DNA of 64,000 nt. Origin: Streptomyces tuirus (GTDB taxonomy: Bacteria; Actinomycetota; Actinomycetes; Streptomycetales; Streptomycetaceae). The stretch is from assembly GCF_014701095.1 (NCBI RefSeq), contig NZ_AP023439.1, forward strand, positions 868,001-932,000. Direction: 5' to 3'. The notes beneath the pieces were generated by a model, which saw nothing but the letters and a program-made list of their open reading frames with translations, was not told the DNA's origin and ran no database searches. The translations under genes and the position numbers were made by a program. Of this stretch, positions 1 through 9,062 are shown one piece after another. Within the stretch, counting starts at the first letter, position 1; each line of letters starts with the position of its first letter.

Positions 1-785
1 CCTACGCGCAAGGGGACTCCGCGTCCGCGCTCGGGCCCGGACGGCTCGCCATGGACCGGGACTTCGCACGCGACCACGGCGTGCGGGTGGGCAGCACGCT
101 CCCGGTGGAGTTCCCGGGCGGACGCTCGGCCGAGCTGACGGTCGGCGCGCTCACCGACCAGGACGCCGCCGAGGGATTCGGCACCCAGGGCGGCCTGTTC
201 TTCGGGCTGGGCACCCTGCAGCGGTACGCGCCGGGTGGACAGGACTCCGCGCTGTACGTCAACGCCGCCCCTGGCACGGGCGACGACGACCTGCGCGCGA
301 ACCTGGAAAAGACGCTGGATGCGTATCCGCAGGTGCAGGTGCGGGACCTGGCCGACTACAAGCAGTTGGTCCACGACCAGATCGCCGTCCTGCTCTACCT
401 CGTGTACGCACTGCTCGGGCTGGCGATCATCATCGCGGTGCTCGGCGTGGTCAACACCCTCGCGCTGTCGGTGGTCGAACGCACCCGGGAGATCGGGCTG
501 TTGCGGGCGATCGGGCTGGCCCGGCGTCAGCTGCGGCGGATGATCCGGCTGGAGTCGGTGGTGATCGCGGTGTTCGGCGCGGTCCTCGGGCTGGTGCTGG
601 GGCTGGTGTGGGGGGTGTGCATGCAGCAGGTGCTGGCGCTCCAGGGCATGACGGCGCTGGCGATCCCGTGGGTCACGATCGTGCTGGTGGTGGTCGGTTC
701 GGCGGTGGTCGGTGTGGTGGCGGCGCTGCTGCCGGCGTTGCGCGCCTCCCGCATGAACGTGCTGGCGGCTATCGCGCACGAGTGA
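1..785 (+). CDS. FtsX/MacB-type ABC transporter permease, C-terminal part
   Basis: The frame (codons from base 3) is already open at the window edge and ends with TGA at 783-785, so only about 260 C-terminal residues are visible. The first 120 residues look like the extracytoplasmic core of a MacB/FtsX permease. They are followed by a membrane segment rich in Leu/Ile/Val, the cytoplasmic motif ERTREIGLLRAIG that is typical of the family, and two more membrane segments. Such permeases pair with an ATPase and usually export lipids or peptides, or act as mechanotransmitters. The ATPase is probably upstream, outside the window. The substrate cannot be told. Confidence 0.9.
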   Translation, partial: YAQGDSASALGPGRLAMDRDFARDHGVRVGSTLPVEFPGGRSAELTVGALTDQDAAEGFGTQGGLFFGLGTLQRYAPGGQDSALYVNAAPGTGDDDLRANLEKTLDAYPQVQVRDLADYKQLVHDQIAVLLYLVYALLGLAIIIAVLGVVNTLALSVVERTREIGLLRAIGLARRQLRRMIRLESVVIAVFGAVLGLVLGLVWGVCMQQVLALQGMTALAIPWVTIVLVVVGSAVVGVVAALLPALRASRMNVLAAIAHE

Positions 786-840
786 CGTCCGCATGGTGAA
801 ACGGTCTGACGCGGGCCGGCCCGGGTGATGTGATCTTGGG

Positions 841-1266
841 ATGACCGAGTTGCGCATCCGGGCCGCGACGCCCGACGACCTCGACACCGTGCTGGCCTTC
901 TGGAAGGCGGCCGCCGAGGGCACGAGCATCAGCGACGACCGCGCCGGCGTGGAGCGGCTCGTGGCGCGGGACCCCGAGGCGCTGATCCTCGGCGAACACG
1001 GTGGTGAACTGGTGGGCACGGTGATCGCCGGGTTCGACGGCTGGCGGTGTCATCTGTACCGGCTGGCCGTGCATCCGGACCACCGCCGCCAGGGCATCGC
1101 GTCCGCGCTGCTCGCCGCCGCGGAGGAGCGGTTCGTACGGCTCGGCGGGCGCCGCGCGGACGCGATGGTGCTGACGCGCAACGAGATCGCGCATCGGGCG
1201 TGGGATGCGGCGGGGTACGGGGCACAGGAGCAGTGGCGACGTTGGGTGAAGCCGCTCACCGAGTAG
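841..1266 (+). CDS. GNAT-family N-acetyltransferase
   Basis: This 141-residue protein has the GNAT fold signature: an N-terminal IRAATPDDLDTV strand-helix, a central YRLAVHPDHRRQGIASALL stretch (the RRQGIA acetyl-CoA pyrophosphate loop, about residues 76-90) and a C-terminal ARNEIAHRAWDAAGYG-like helix. It would transfer an acetyl group from acetyl-CoA to an amine, but nothing in the sequence identifies the acceptor. It stands alone, 55 bp downstream of the permease, with its ATG preceded by only a weak ribosome-binding site. The family assignment is firm and the substrate is unknown. Confidence 0.9.
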   Translation: MTELRIRAATPDDLDTVLAFWKAAAEGTSISDDRAGVERLVARDPEALILGEHGGELVGTVIAGFDGWRCHLYRLAVHPDHRRQGIASALLAAAEERFVRLGGRRADAMVLTRNEIAHRAWDAAGYGAQEQWRRWVKPLTE

Positions 1267-1443
1267 GCGCGGCCAGGGAACCGGTGATCGCGCCCGCAAG
1301 AGGACTTTGCCCATCCTTTACTCTTGAATGGCCACTCGGTCCTGCATGAAAGGTTGTGAGCGTCCGCCCATGGGCGAGCCTCCCCGTGCGCGACACCGCG
1401 CGTTCAGCCCCGTCCTGGAGAACGATGGAACGGGGGTGAACCG

Positions 1444-2784
1444 ATGACCGAAGTGCTCCTCCTGCTGGTGGCGATCCTGCTCTCGCTCGCCTGTGGCGCC
1501 TTCGTGGCGGCCGAGTTCTCCCTCACCACGGTCGAGCGCGCCGAGCTGGAGCGGGCCGTGGAGCGCGGCGAGCGGGGCGCGGCCGGTGCGCTGAAGGCCG
1601 TACGGAATCTGACGTTCCAGCTCTCCGGCGCGCAGCTCGGCATCACCGTCACCAACCTGGTGGTCGGCATGCTCGCCGAGCCGTCGATCGCGGCCATGAT
1701 CGCCGGTCCGCTGGAGGACCTCGGCGTCTCGCGCTCGGCGTCGCACAGCGTCGCGCTGGTGCTCGGTACGGCCGCGTCGACGGTGTTCCTCATGGTCGTC
1801 GGCGAGCTCGTGCCGAAGAACTGGGCGATCTCCTCGCCGCTGACCGTCGCCAAGACGGTGGGCAACGCGCAGCGCTGGTTCAGCGCCGCGTTCCGGCCCT
1901 TCATCACGCACCTCAACAACACGGCCAACCGGGTCGTGCGGCGGATCGGTGTGGAGCCGGCGGAGGAGCTCGCCTCGGCGCGCGGGCCGCAGGAGCTGGC
2001 GGCCCTGGCACGGCACTCCGCGAAGCAAGGCGCTCTGGAGGCGGACACCGCCGAGCTGTTCGTGCGCACGCTGAACCTCGCCGACCTGACCGCGGAGAAC
2101 GTGATGACGCCCCGGGTGCAGGTCGTCGCGCTGGATGTGCAGGCGACCCTGGAGGACGTCGCGAACGCGACCCGGGCGACGGGCCTGTCCCGGTTCCCCG
2201 TCTACCGCGGGACCCTCGACTCGGTCGTCGGAACGGCCCACGTCAAGGACGTGCTGGCGGTGCCGGCCGAGCGCCGCAGGCGGATCCATGTCTCCGAGCT
2301 GATGCGCGAACCGCTGCTGGTCCCGGCGACGCTCACCGTCGACCGGCTCCTGGACCGGCTCTCCGGCAAGCGCACGATGGCCGTCGTGATCGACGAGTAC
2401 GGCGGCACGGCGGGCGTGGCCACGCTGGAGGACATCGTCGAGGAGGTCGTCGGCGAGGTGCGCGACGAGCACGACCCGCACGAGACCCCGGACCTGGCCG
2501 CGGCCGGCACCGACGAGTCCGGGCACGCGCTGTACTCGGCCGACGGATCCGCGCGTGTGGACCATCTGGAACGGATCGGGCTGCGCGCGCCGGAGGGGCC
2601 TTACGAGACGCTCGCCGGGCTGGTGGCCACGGTGCTCGGCCGGATACCGGCCGCCGGAGACACCCTGGAGGTCGCCGGCTGGCACCTCGAGGTCCTGGAC
2701 GCGACCGGGCGCAGGGCCGCCCGCGTCCGGCTGCGCGCCCCCCTCGACGACCACAAGCCCGACGAGAAGGGGGTGGAGCTGTGA
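1444..2784 (+). CDS. DUF21/CBS hemolysin-family (CorC/CNNM-like) membrane protein
   Basis: The protein has 446 residues. An N-terminal DUF21 (CNNM) membrane domain (roughly residues 1-190, with the conserved GELVPKN motif) is followed by two CBS domains (about 200-330, including VIDEYGGTAGVATLEDIVEE) and a C-terminal transporter-associated CorC_HlyC domain (about 350-430). Family members are linked to Mg2+ or other divalent cation extrusion, and the name hemolysin is historical. The start ATG follows GGGGGTGAACCG. Its stop overlaps the GTG of the next gene (GTGA), so the two are translationally coupled and may form a heteromer. Confidence 0.95.
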   Translation: MTEVLLLLVAILLSLACGAFVAAEFSLTTVERAELERAVERGERGAAGALKAVRNLTFQLSGAQLGITVTNLVVGMLAEPSIAAMIAGPLEDLGVSRSASHSVALVLGTAASTVFLMVVGELVPKNWAISSPLTVAKTVGNAQRWFSAAFRPFITHLNNTANRVVRRIGVEPAEELASARGPQELAALARHSAKQGALEADTAELFVRTLNLADLTAENVMTPRVQVVALDVQATLEDVANATRATGLSRFPVYRGTLDSVVGTAHVKDVLAVPAERRRRIHVSELMREPLLVPATLTVDRLLDRLSGKRTMAVVIDEYGGTAGVATLEDIVEEVVGEVRDEHDPHETPDLAAAGTDESGHALYSADGSARVDHLERIGLRAPEGPYETLAGLVATVLGRIPAAGDTLEVAGWHLEVLDATGRRAARVRLRAPLDDHKPDEKGVEL

Positions 2785-3794
2785 CCGCCGTCCAGTTGCT
2801 GATCGGACTGGCGACGCTCGTCGTCAACGCCTTCTTCGTCGGCGCCGAGTTCGCGCTGATCTCGGTGCGCCGCAGCCAGATCGAGCCCTACGCCGACCAG
2901 GGCGACCGGCGCGCCAAGAGCGTGCTGTGGGGCCTGGAGCACGTGTCCGCGCTGATGGCCGCCGCCCAGCTCGGCATCACGCTGTGCACGCTGGTGCTGG
3001 GCGTGGTGGCCGAACCGGCGATCGCGCATCTGCTGGAGCCGGTGTTCCACGCGGTGGGTGTGCCCGAGGGCGCGGGGCACGCGGTGTCCTTCGTGATCGC
3101 GCTGTCCCTCGCGACCTATCTGCACATGCTGCTCGGTGAGATGGTGCCGAAGAACATCGCGCTCGCCGAGCCGGTGCGCAGCGCGCTGGCGCTCGGACCG
3201 CCCCTGGTGGCGCTGTCCCGGGCGCTGCGTCCGGTGATCTTCACGGTGAACGCGTTCGCGAACGCCCTGCTGAAGCTGCTGCGGGTCGAGGCCCGCGAGG
3301 AGGTCTCCGCCTCCTACTCGGACGCGGAGATAGCGCAGATCGTGAAGGACTCCAGCGAGGCCGGCCTGATCGACGACCGGGCCCAGGAGCGGCTGCGCGA
3401 CGCGCTGGAGCTGGGCCGCCGTCCGGTGCGGGACGTCGTGATGCCGCTGGAGGACGTGGTGTACGCGAAGGTCGGCGTCACGCCGGAGGAGCTGGAGCGG
3501 CTGTCGGCGCAGTCCGGGTTCTCCCGCTTCCCGGTGGTGGACGAGGGGCGGCGGATCGTGGGCTACCTGCACGTGAAGGACGCCCTGGAGGCCGCCGGGC
3601 GGCACACGCCGTTCCGGCTGCGGGACATGCGCCCCATCGCGCGCGTGCGTGAGCACACACCACTGGACGACGTCCTCACGGCGATGCGGGGCAGCCGCAC
3701 GCACCTCGCGGCCGTCCTCGGCACGGACGGACGCATGGCAGGGCTGGTGACCATGGAGGACGTCCTGCGGGAGCTGTTCGGCCAGCGGGCTTGA
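2781..3794 (+). CDS. DUF21/CBS hemolysin-family membrane protein (second of pair)
   Basis: At 337 residues this is a shorter paralogue of the upstream gene, with the same DUF21 membrane domain (GEMVPKNIALAEP near residue 115) and a CBS pair (about 205-335) ending in LVTMEDVLRELFG. It lacks the C-terminal CorC_HlyC domain of its partner. The GTG start overlaps the upstream TGA by four bases, which argues for coupled translation and co-assembly. The long and short arrangement of paired CNNM proteins recurs in actinobacteria. The likely role is divalent cation homeostasis, known from the family rather than visible here. Confidence 0.95.
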   Translation: MTAVQLLIGLATLVVNAFFVGAEFALISVRRSQIEPYADQGDRRAKSVLWGLEHVSALMAAAQLGITLCTLVLGVVAEPAIAHLLEPVFHAVGVPEGAGHAVSFVIALSLATYLHMLLGEMVPKNIALAEPVRSALALGPPLVALSRALRPVIFTVNAFANALLKLLRVEAREEVSASYSDAEIAQIVKDSSEAGLIDDRAQERLRDALELGRRPVRDVVMPLEDVVYAKVGVTPEELERLSAQSGFSRFPVVDEGRRIVGYLHVKDALEAAGRHTPFRLRDMRPIARVREHTPLDDVLTAMRGSRTHLAAVLGTDGRMAGLVTMEDVLRELFGQRA

Positions 3795-3916
3795 GGCGGC
3801 GGGGCAGCGGGGGTGCTGTGCGGGGTGCCGGGGCTGCCGTGCGGGATCGCGGCCGGGGGGTTCGCTGTCGGTCGGCCCATTCGTGGACCGACCGACTGCT
3901 GGGTATGTGCACGGAG

Positions 3917-3922
3917 TACTAT
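3917..3922 (+). promoter_or_regulatory. -10 box of SGNH hydrolase gene
   Basis: TACTAT lies 10 bases before the ATG at 3933, with no Shine-Dalgarno sequence between them. This spacing puts the transcription start within a few bases of the start codon and suggests a leaderless or near-leaderless mRNA. No good -35 box is visible. Confidence 0.45.
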
Positions 3923-3932
3923 TTCCGTCGCC

Positions 3933-4712
3933 ATGCAGACGAACCCCACCTACAGCAGCCTGGTCGCCGTCGGCGACTCCTTCACCGAGGGCATGTCGGA
4001 TCTGATGCCCGACGGCACCTACCGGGGCTGGGCCGACCTGCTCGCCGCGCGGATGGCGGCCCGGACGCCCGGCTTCCAGTACGCCAACCTCGCGGTGCGC
4101 GGCAAGCTGATCCAGCAGATCGTCGACGAGCAGGTCGACGTCGCCGCGGCCATGGGGGCCGACGTGATCACCCTGGTCGGCGGGCTCAACGACACGCTGC
4201 GGCCCAAGTGCGACATGGGCCGGGTCCGCGCGCTCCTGGAGGAGGCCGTGGAGAAGCTGGCCCCCGCCTGCCGGCAGCTCGTGCTGATGCGCAGCCCGGG
4301 CCGGCAGGGCCCGGTCCTGGAGCGGTTCCGGCCCCGCATGGAGGAGCTGTTCGCCTGCGTCGACGAGCTGGCCGCCCGGCACGGCGCGATCGTCGTCGAC
4401 CTGTACGGCGCGCCGTCCCTGAGCGACCCGCGCATGTGGGACGTGGACCGGCTGCACCTGACGGCCGAGGGCCACCGCCGGGTCGCGGAGGCGGTGTGGC
4501 AGACGCTGGGCCACGACCCGGAGGACGCCGAGTGGCACACGCCGATGCCGGCGACCCTGCCGCCGGGCTGGGTCATGCGGCGCGTGGCGGACGCCCGGTT
4601 CGCCCGGCAGCACCTGCTGCCGTGGATAGGCCGCCGCCTGACGGGCCGCTCCTCGGGCGACGGACTGCCCCCCAAGCGGCCCGAGCTGCTGCCGTACGAG
4701 GACCCGGCGTAG
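3933..4712 (+). CDS. SGNH/GDSL-family hydrolase (esterase/lipase-like)
   Basis: The 259-residue protein has the SGNH blocks in order: GDSFTEG near the N-terminus with the nucleophilic Ser, the GGLND block with the oxyanion Asn, and DRLHLTAEGH carrying the Asp-x-x-His pair. No signal peptide is present, so it should act in the cytoplasm on small or acyl esters. The start was set at 3933 because homology to block I begins there and a -10 box sits just upstream; the frame stays open further 5' to 3813 but that part looks non-coding. It lies directly before purB. Confidence 0.93.
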   Translation: MQTNPTYSSLVAVGDSFTEGMSDLMPDGTYRGWADLLAARMAARTPGFQYANLAVRGKLIQQIVDEQVDVAAAMGADVITLVGGLNDTLRPKCDMGRVRALLEEAVEKLAPACRQLVLMRSPGRQGPVLERFRPRMEELFACVDELAARHGAIVVDLYGAPSLSDPRMWDVDRLHLTAEGHRRVAEAVWQTLGHDPEDAEWHTPMPATLPPGWVMRRVADARFARQHLLPWIGRRLTGRSSGDGLPPKRPELLPYEDPA

Positions 4713-4789
4713 CCCCAGGTGGAGAGGGCCGGGTGCTCTCGTAGGTTCCGACAAGGACACCCGCGGCGCTGGCCTGCACGAATCGCCAG

Positions 4790-4795
4790 TAGAAT
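4790..4795 (+). promoter_or_regulatory. -10 box of purB
   Basis: TAGAAT ends 8 bases before GTG 4804 and no ribosome-binding site is present, so purB is probably transcribed as a leaderless message. This spacing favours 4804 over the in-frame GTG at 4798 as start. Confidence 0.5.
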
Positions 4796-4803
4796 CCGTG
4801 CAC

Positions 4804-6246
4804 GTGACTTCCGCTCCCGCCAAGCCCCGCATCCCGAACGTCCTCGCCGGACGCTACGCCTCCGCCGAGCTCGCCACGCTCTGGTCGCCCGAGCAGAAGG
4901 TGAAGCTGGAGCGGCAGCTCTGGCTCGCTGTGCTGCGGGCCCAGAAGGACCTCGGGATCGAGGTGCCGGACGCGGCGCTCGCCGACTACGAGCGTGTCCT
5001 CGACACCGTCGACCTGGCCTCGATCGCCGAGCGCGAGAAGGTCACGCGGCACGACGTGAAGGCGCGCATCGAGGAGTTCAACGACCTCGCCGGGCACGAG
5101 CACGTGCACAAGGGCATGACCTCCCGCGACCTCACCGAGAACGTCGAGCAGCTCCAGATCCGGCTCTCGCTGGAGCTGGTGCGCGACCGCACGGTGGCCG
5201 TGCTGGCGCGGCTGGGCAAGCTCGCCGGCGAGTACGGCGAGCTGGTCATGGCCGGCCGCTCGCACAACGTCGCCGCGCAGGCCACCACCCTCGGCAAGCG
5301 TTTCGCCACCGCCGCCGACGAACTGCTCGTCGCGTACGGCCGGGTCGAGGAGCTGCTGGGCCGCTACCCGCTGCGCGGCATCAAGGGCCCGGTCGGCACC
5401 GCGCAGGACATGCTGGACCTGCTCGGCGGGGACGCCGGGAAGCTCGCGGACCTGGAGCAGCGGATCGCCACGCACCTGGGCTTCTCGCAGGCGTTCACCT
5501 CGGTCGGCCAGGTCTACCCGCGCTCGCTGGACTACGAGGTCGTGACCGCGCTGGTGCAGCTGGCGGCGGCCCCGTCGTCGCTGGCCAAGACGATCCGGCT
5601 GATGGCCGGGCACGAGCTGGTCACCGAGGGCTTCAAGCCCGGCCAGGTCGGCTCCTCGGCGATGCCGCACAAGATGAACACCCGCTCCTGCGAGCGCGTC
5701 AACGGCCTGATGGTGATCCTGCGCGGCTACGCCTCGATGACCGGCGAGCTGGCAGGCGACCAGTGGAACGAGGGCGACGTGTCCTGCTCGGTGGTGCGCC
5801 GGGTCGCGCTGCCGGACGCGTTCTTCGCTCTGGACGGTCTGCTGGAGACGTTCCTGACGGTGCTCGACGAGTTCGGCGCGTTCCCGGCGGTCGTCGCCCG
5901 TGAGCTGGACCGCTATCTGCCGTTCCTCGCCACCACCAAGGTGCTCATGGGCGCCGTGCGCGCGGGTGTCGGCCGGGAGCTCGCTCACGAGGCGATCAAG
6001 GAGAACGCCGTCGCCTCCGCGCTCGCCATGCGCGAGCAGGGCGCCGAGCGCAACGAGCTGCTGGACAAGCTGGCCGCCGACGCGCGCATCCCGCTGGACC
6101 GGGACCAGCTGGACGCGCTGATGGCCGACAAGCTGTCCTTCACCGGTGCCGCCGGCGACCAGGTCGCCACTGTCGTCGCCCGGGTCGAGGAGATCGTGAA
6201 GCAGCACCCCCAGGCCGCGGGCTACACGCCCGGCGCGATCCTCTGA
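4804..6246 (+). CDS. purB: adenylosuccinate lyase
   Basis: The 480-residue enzyme of the fumarase/aspartase superfamily cleaves succinylaminoimidazole-carboxamide ribotide and adenylosuccinate in purine synthesis. The family signature SSAMPHKMNTRSCERVNG (about residues 284-301) is intact, as are the catalytic regions GMTSRDLTENV and AGRSHNVAAQATT. Length and composition are normal for the actinobacterial form. GTG 4804 is preferred because of the -10 box eight bases upstream; GTG 4798 is an alternative adding two residues. There are no other purine genes in the window. Confidence 0.97.
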   Translation: MTSAPAKPRIPNVLAGRYASAELATLWSPEQKVKLERQLWLAVLRAQKDLGIEVPDAALADYERVLDTVDLASIAEREKVTRHDVKARIEEFNDLAGHEHVHKGMTSRDLTENVEQLQIRLSLELVRDRTVAVLARLGKLAGEYGELVMAGRSHNVAAQATTLGKRFATAADELLVAYGRVEELLGRYPLRGIKGPVGTAQDMLDLLGGDAGKLADLEQRIATHLGFSQAFTSVGQVYPRSLDYEVVTALVQLAAAPSSLAKTIRLMAGHELVTEGFKPGQVGSSAMPHKMNTRSCERVNGLMVILRGYASMTGELAGDQWNEGDVSCSVVRRVALPDAFFALDGLLETFLTVLDEFGAFPAVVARELDRYLPFLATTKVLMGAVRAGVGRELAHEAIKENAVASALAMREQGAERNELLDKLAADARIPLDRDQLDALMADKLSFTGAAGDQVATVVARVEEIVKQHPQAAGYTPGAIL

Positions 6247-6268
6247 CGCGCCTGCCGGGTAGCCGACG

Positions 6269-6814
6269 GTGCCGCGTTTCACGCCCGAGGAGCTGGAGGC
6301 CGCCCGCGACCGCGTCGTGCCCGACGTGGTCGCGGAGGGTCTGCACGTCCTGTTCTGCGGCATCAACCCGGGCCTGATGACGGCCGCGACGGGCAACCAC
6401 TTCGCCCGTCCGGGCAACCGCTTCTGGCCGGCGCTGCACCGGTCCGGCTTCACGCCGCGGCTGCTGAAGCCGTCCGAGCAGCATGAGTTGCTGGCGTACG
6501 GGCTCGGCATCACCAACGTGGTGGCGCGGGCCTCCGCGCGGGCCGACGAGCTGAGCGCCGAGGAGTACCGGGAGGGCGGGCGGCTGCTCGCGGCGAAGGT
6601 GGAAGGGCTGCGGCCGCGCTGGCTGGCCGTGGTGGGGGTGACCGCCTACCGTGCGGCCTTCGACGACCGCAAGGCCCGGGTGGGGCCGCAGGCGCGGACG
6701 ATCGGCGACACGCGCGTGTGGGTGCTGCCCAATCCGAGCGGGCTGAACGCGCACTGGACGCTCGACACGATGGCCGAGGAGTTCGGACGGCTGCGGGAAG
6801 CCGCCGGAAGCTGA
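6269..6814 (+). CDS. mug: G/U mismatch-specific uracil-DNA glycosylase
   Basis: The 181-residue protein of the MUG/TDG branch of uracil-DNA glycosylases removes uracil or related lesions from G:U mismatches. It has the catalytic loop GINPG (about residue 29, where the Asn replaces the Asp of UNG) and the DNA-intercalating motif NPSGLNAHW near the C-terminus. It starts with GTG, 22 bases after purB, and is probably co-transcribed with it. A second, unrelated uracil glycosylase (ung) is encoded at 60620-61303, so the organism has two routes for uracil repair. Confidence 0.95.
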   Translation: MPRFTPEELEAARDRVVPDVVAEGLHVLFCGINPGLMTAATGNHFARPGNRFWPALHRSGFTPRLLKPSEQHELLAYGLGITNVVARASARADELSAEEYREGGRLLAAKVEGLRPRWLAVVGVTAYRAAFDDRKARVGPQARTIGDTRVWVLPNPSGLNAHWTLDTMAEEFGRLREAAGS

Positions 6815-6818
6815 TCGC

Positions 6819-7250
6819 CTACGGGGGGTCCGTCTCCGTGACCAGGGCCAGCAGTCGGACCTCGTGCCAGGGGTCCCGGTCCGCGACCGCCACGGCGACC
6901 CAGCGGCCCGTGCCCTCCAGCTCCCAGAGATGGGCGACGCCCGCCCGCGCGCTCAACTCCGCCCACGGCGCGGGTATTTCCTCGCGCTCGGTGCGCAGCA
7001 GCACGGTCTGCAGGTTGTACGGAGGTGTGTCGCCCCAGCGGGAGGCGAGGAGCTCGTAGACGGCGTCGCGGTCCTTCTCGAACTGGTCGATCGTCACCGC
7101 CCTCGTCGCCGGGTCGTCGTCGGTCGCTGCGTCTAACACCGCGAGGTGGTGACCGGGCCCCGAGACACCGACGTCCGACGGGCCGTGCTCCGCCGGAAAG
7201 GGGCGGTAGCACAGCTCGTCGATGAGGGCGATGTGCTGTGCGATGTTCAT
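6819..7250 (-). CDS. conserved hypothetical protein
   Basis: The 143-residue acidic protein has no signal peptide or membrane segment. It contains QFEKDRDAVYELLASRWG and a C-terminal VAVAVADRDPWHEVRLLALV stretch that looks like a small alpha/beta domain. I do not recognise a functional family, although it resembles small conserved Streptomyces proteins. Codon use is fully coding-like. It converges on mug with only four bases between the stops. The sequence TTTACT sits six bases before the ATG on the minus strand, so the message may be leaderless. Confidence 0.8.
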   Translation of the reverse strand: MNIAQHIALIDELCYRPFPAEHGPSDVGVSGPGHHLAVLDAATDDDPATRAVTIDQFEKDRDAVYELLASRWGDTPPYNLQTVLLRTEREEIPAPWAELSARAGVAHLWELEGTGRWVAVAVADRDPWHEVRLLALVTETDPP

Positions 7251-7305
7251 GGGTCCAGTAAACCCGCCCCCACTGACACTTGGCGGGGCATCAGCCGGCC
7301 CGCCC

Positions 7306-8031
7306 TCAGGCGTCCCTGCGGCGCACGCTCCAGGCTCCCGCCAGCAGGGCGGCGGCCGTCCACAGCCCGGTCACCGCGAGCCCCGACCAGGGCCCGAGCG
7401 TGCCGTCGTACGTCTCCCTCAGGACCAACTGCCCGGCCTTGTCGGGCAGGAAGTCGGCGACGGTGCCGGTGGCGTCACCGATCACGAACGACACGACGAG
7501 GATGAACGGCACCAGCAGGGAGAGGGTGGCCACGCCGCTGCGCAGCAGGGCGGCGACACCCGCGGCGAACAGGGCCATCAGCATGAGGTACACGCCGCAG
7601 CCCACGACTGCGCGCGTCTGCTCGCCGGTGCTGAGCGTGTCGGCCGCCGGCCCCAGCCCCGCCCGGCCCACCAGGAGCGCGGCGAGGGCCGTCACCAGCC
7701 CCGTGAGGAGCGCCGGTACGGCGATGACGGCCGCTTTGGCCGCGAACCACCGGCCGCGCCGCGGCACCGCGGCCAGCGAGAGCCGCAGCGCTCCCTGGTG
7801 GAACTCCGACGACACGGCCATCGCCCCGAAGGTGATGGCCGCGATCTGGCCCGGGAGGACGCCGGACAGGGACGTGAACAGCGGGTCGAAACCGGGGTCC
7901 GAGGCGTCGGAGACCCCGGCGAGCGCGGAGAAGGCCGTGGTCGCCGCGAACAGCGCCAGCAGCGCTCCCGGCAGCGAGCGCAGCGTGCGGATCTTCAGCC
8001 ACTCGGAGCGCAGTACGGGCGTGATGTCCAT
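7306..8031 (-). CDS. ABC-2 type transporter permease
   Basis: The 241-residue protein has about six hydrophobic segments and the typical start MDITPVLRSEWLKIRTLRS, an amphipathic N-terminal helix seen in ABC-2 permeases of Streptomyces drug or lantibiotic exporters. ATG 8031 lies two bases after the stop of the ATPase gene, so the pair forms an operon. The frame continues further 5' but overlaps the ATPase, so that extension was not used. With the ATPase it would form an exporter. The adjacent divergent two-component system probably controls it, as in bacitracin- and lantibiotic-type resistance modules. Confidence 0.93.
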   Translation of the reverse strand: MDITPVLRSEWLKIRTLRSLPGALLALFAATTAFSALAGVSDASDPGFDPLFTSLSGVLPGQIAAITFGAMAVSSEFHQGALRLSLAAVPRRGRWFAAKAAVIAVPALLTGLVTALAALLVGRAGLGPAADTLSTGEQTRAVVGCGVYLMLMALFAAGVAALLRSGVATLSLLVPFILVVSFVIGDATGTVADFLPDKAGQLVLRETYDGTLGPWSGLAVTGLWTAAALLAGAWSVRRRDA

Positions 8032-8033
8032 GG

Positions 8034-8954
8034 TCAGGCCTCCTGGTGCTGTGCGGTGAACTCGGTCTCGGCCCCGGTGAGGTCGAAGTAGGCCTGCTCC
8101 AACGTGCCCTCTTCGGCGGCCAGTTCCAGCACGGGCACGCCCGCGGCCGAGGCGACGCGGCCGATGTCGTCCACCCGGGCGTCGTGCACGGTCCAGTGCC
8201 CGTCCGCGTGCTCTTCCGCGTCGTGGCCGTGCCGGGCGAGGGCCGACTTGAGCGCGACGGGGTCGGACGTGCGGATGCGCACGCGGGGCCGCACGCGCGC
8301 GTGGATGAAGTCCCGCATGGGGGTGTCGGCGAGGAGCCGGCCCCGGCCGAGGACGACAAGGTGGTCGGCGAAGGACGCGGTCTCGTTCATCAGATGGCTG
8401 GAGACCAGGACCGTGCGGCCCTCCTCCGCGAGCCGGCGCAGCAACCGCCTGATCCACACGATGCCTTCGGGGTCGAGTCCGTTGGACGGCTCGTCCAGCA
8501 TGACCACCTCGGGGTCGCCCAGCAGGGCGGCGGCGATGCCGAGCCGCTGGCGCATACCCAGGGAGTACGTCCGCACGCGGCGCCGGGCCACCGGCGTGAG
8601 GCCCGTTTCCTCCAGGACCTCGTCTGCCCGCCGGTCGGGGATGCGGTTGCTCGCCGCCAGGACGCGGAGGTGGTCGCGGGCGGTGCGGGAGCCGTGCGCG
8701 GCCTGCGCGTCGAGCAGGGCTCCGACATGGCGCAGAGGTTCGTGGAGCGCCGCGTAGGGCCGGCCGCCGATCGTGGCGGAACCGGCGGTCGGCCGGTCGA
8801 GGCCGAGCACCAGCCGCATGGTGGTGGACTTCCCGGCGCCGTTCGGGCCGAGGAAGCCGGTGACGCGGCCGGGCTGTATCCGCACGGTGAGCCGGTCCAC
8901 GGCACGCCGGCCGCCGAACTCCTTGGTGAGGTCCTGGACGTCGATGCTGGTCAT
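8034..8954 (-). CDS. ABC transporter ATP-binding protein (drug/lantibiotic exporter type)
   Basis: The 306-residue ATPase has Walker A GPNGAGKST (residues 36-44), the signature YSLGMRQR (about 140), Walker B VVMLDEP and a switch His in VSSHLM. A C-terminal regulatory domain of about 90 residues follows, as in DrrA/BcrA-type proteins. It is the first gene of a two-gene operon with the permease at 7306-8031. The start ATG 8954 faces the histidine kinase gene 108 bp away. The likely function is energy supply for drug, antimicrobial-peptide or lipid export; the substrate is not readable. Confidence 0.95.
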   Translation of the reverse strand: MTSIDVQDLTKEFGGRRAVDRLTVRIQPGRVTGFLGPNGAGKSTTMRLVLGLDRPTAGSATIGGRPYAALHEPLRHVGALLDAQAAHGSRTARDHLRVLAASNRIPDRRADEVLEETGLTPVARRRVRTYSLGMRQRLGIAAALLGDPEVVMLDEPSNGLDPEGIVWIRRLLRRLAEEGRTVLVSSHLMNETASFADHLVVLGRGRLLADTPMRDFIHARVRPRVRIRTSDPVALKSALARHGHDAEEHADGHWTVHDARVDDIGRVASAAGVPVLELAAEEGTLEQAYFDLTGAETEFTAQHQEA

Positions 8955-9062
8955 GGCAGCAGCGTGACGGTCGGCCCGGGGTGCGGTCCTCCCCCGGCGG
9001 TGGAGATCGTCTCCCCCGTGCGGGGGAGGCTCGCTGTCAGTGCCGGCTGGCACGATGACGCC

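Noticed and set aside
2601..4832. A 743-codon minus-strand frame over the CBS gene pair and the SGNH gene
   Set aside because: It is a shadow of three genes with clear domain motifs on the plus strand.
8046..9062. A 5' extension of the histidine kinase frame
   Set aside because: The extra 340 codons are antisense to the ABC ATPase gene.
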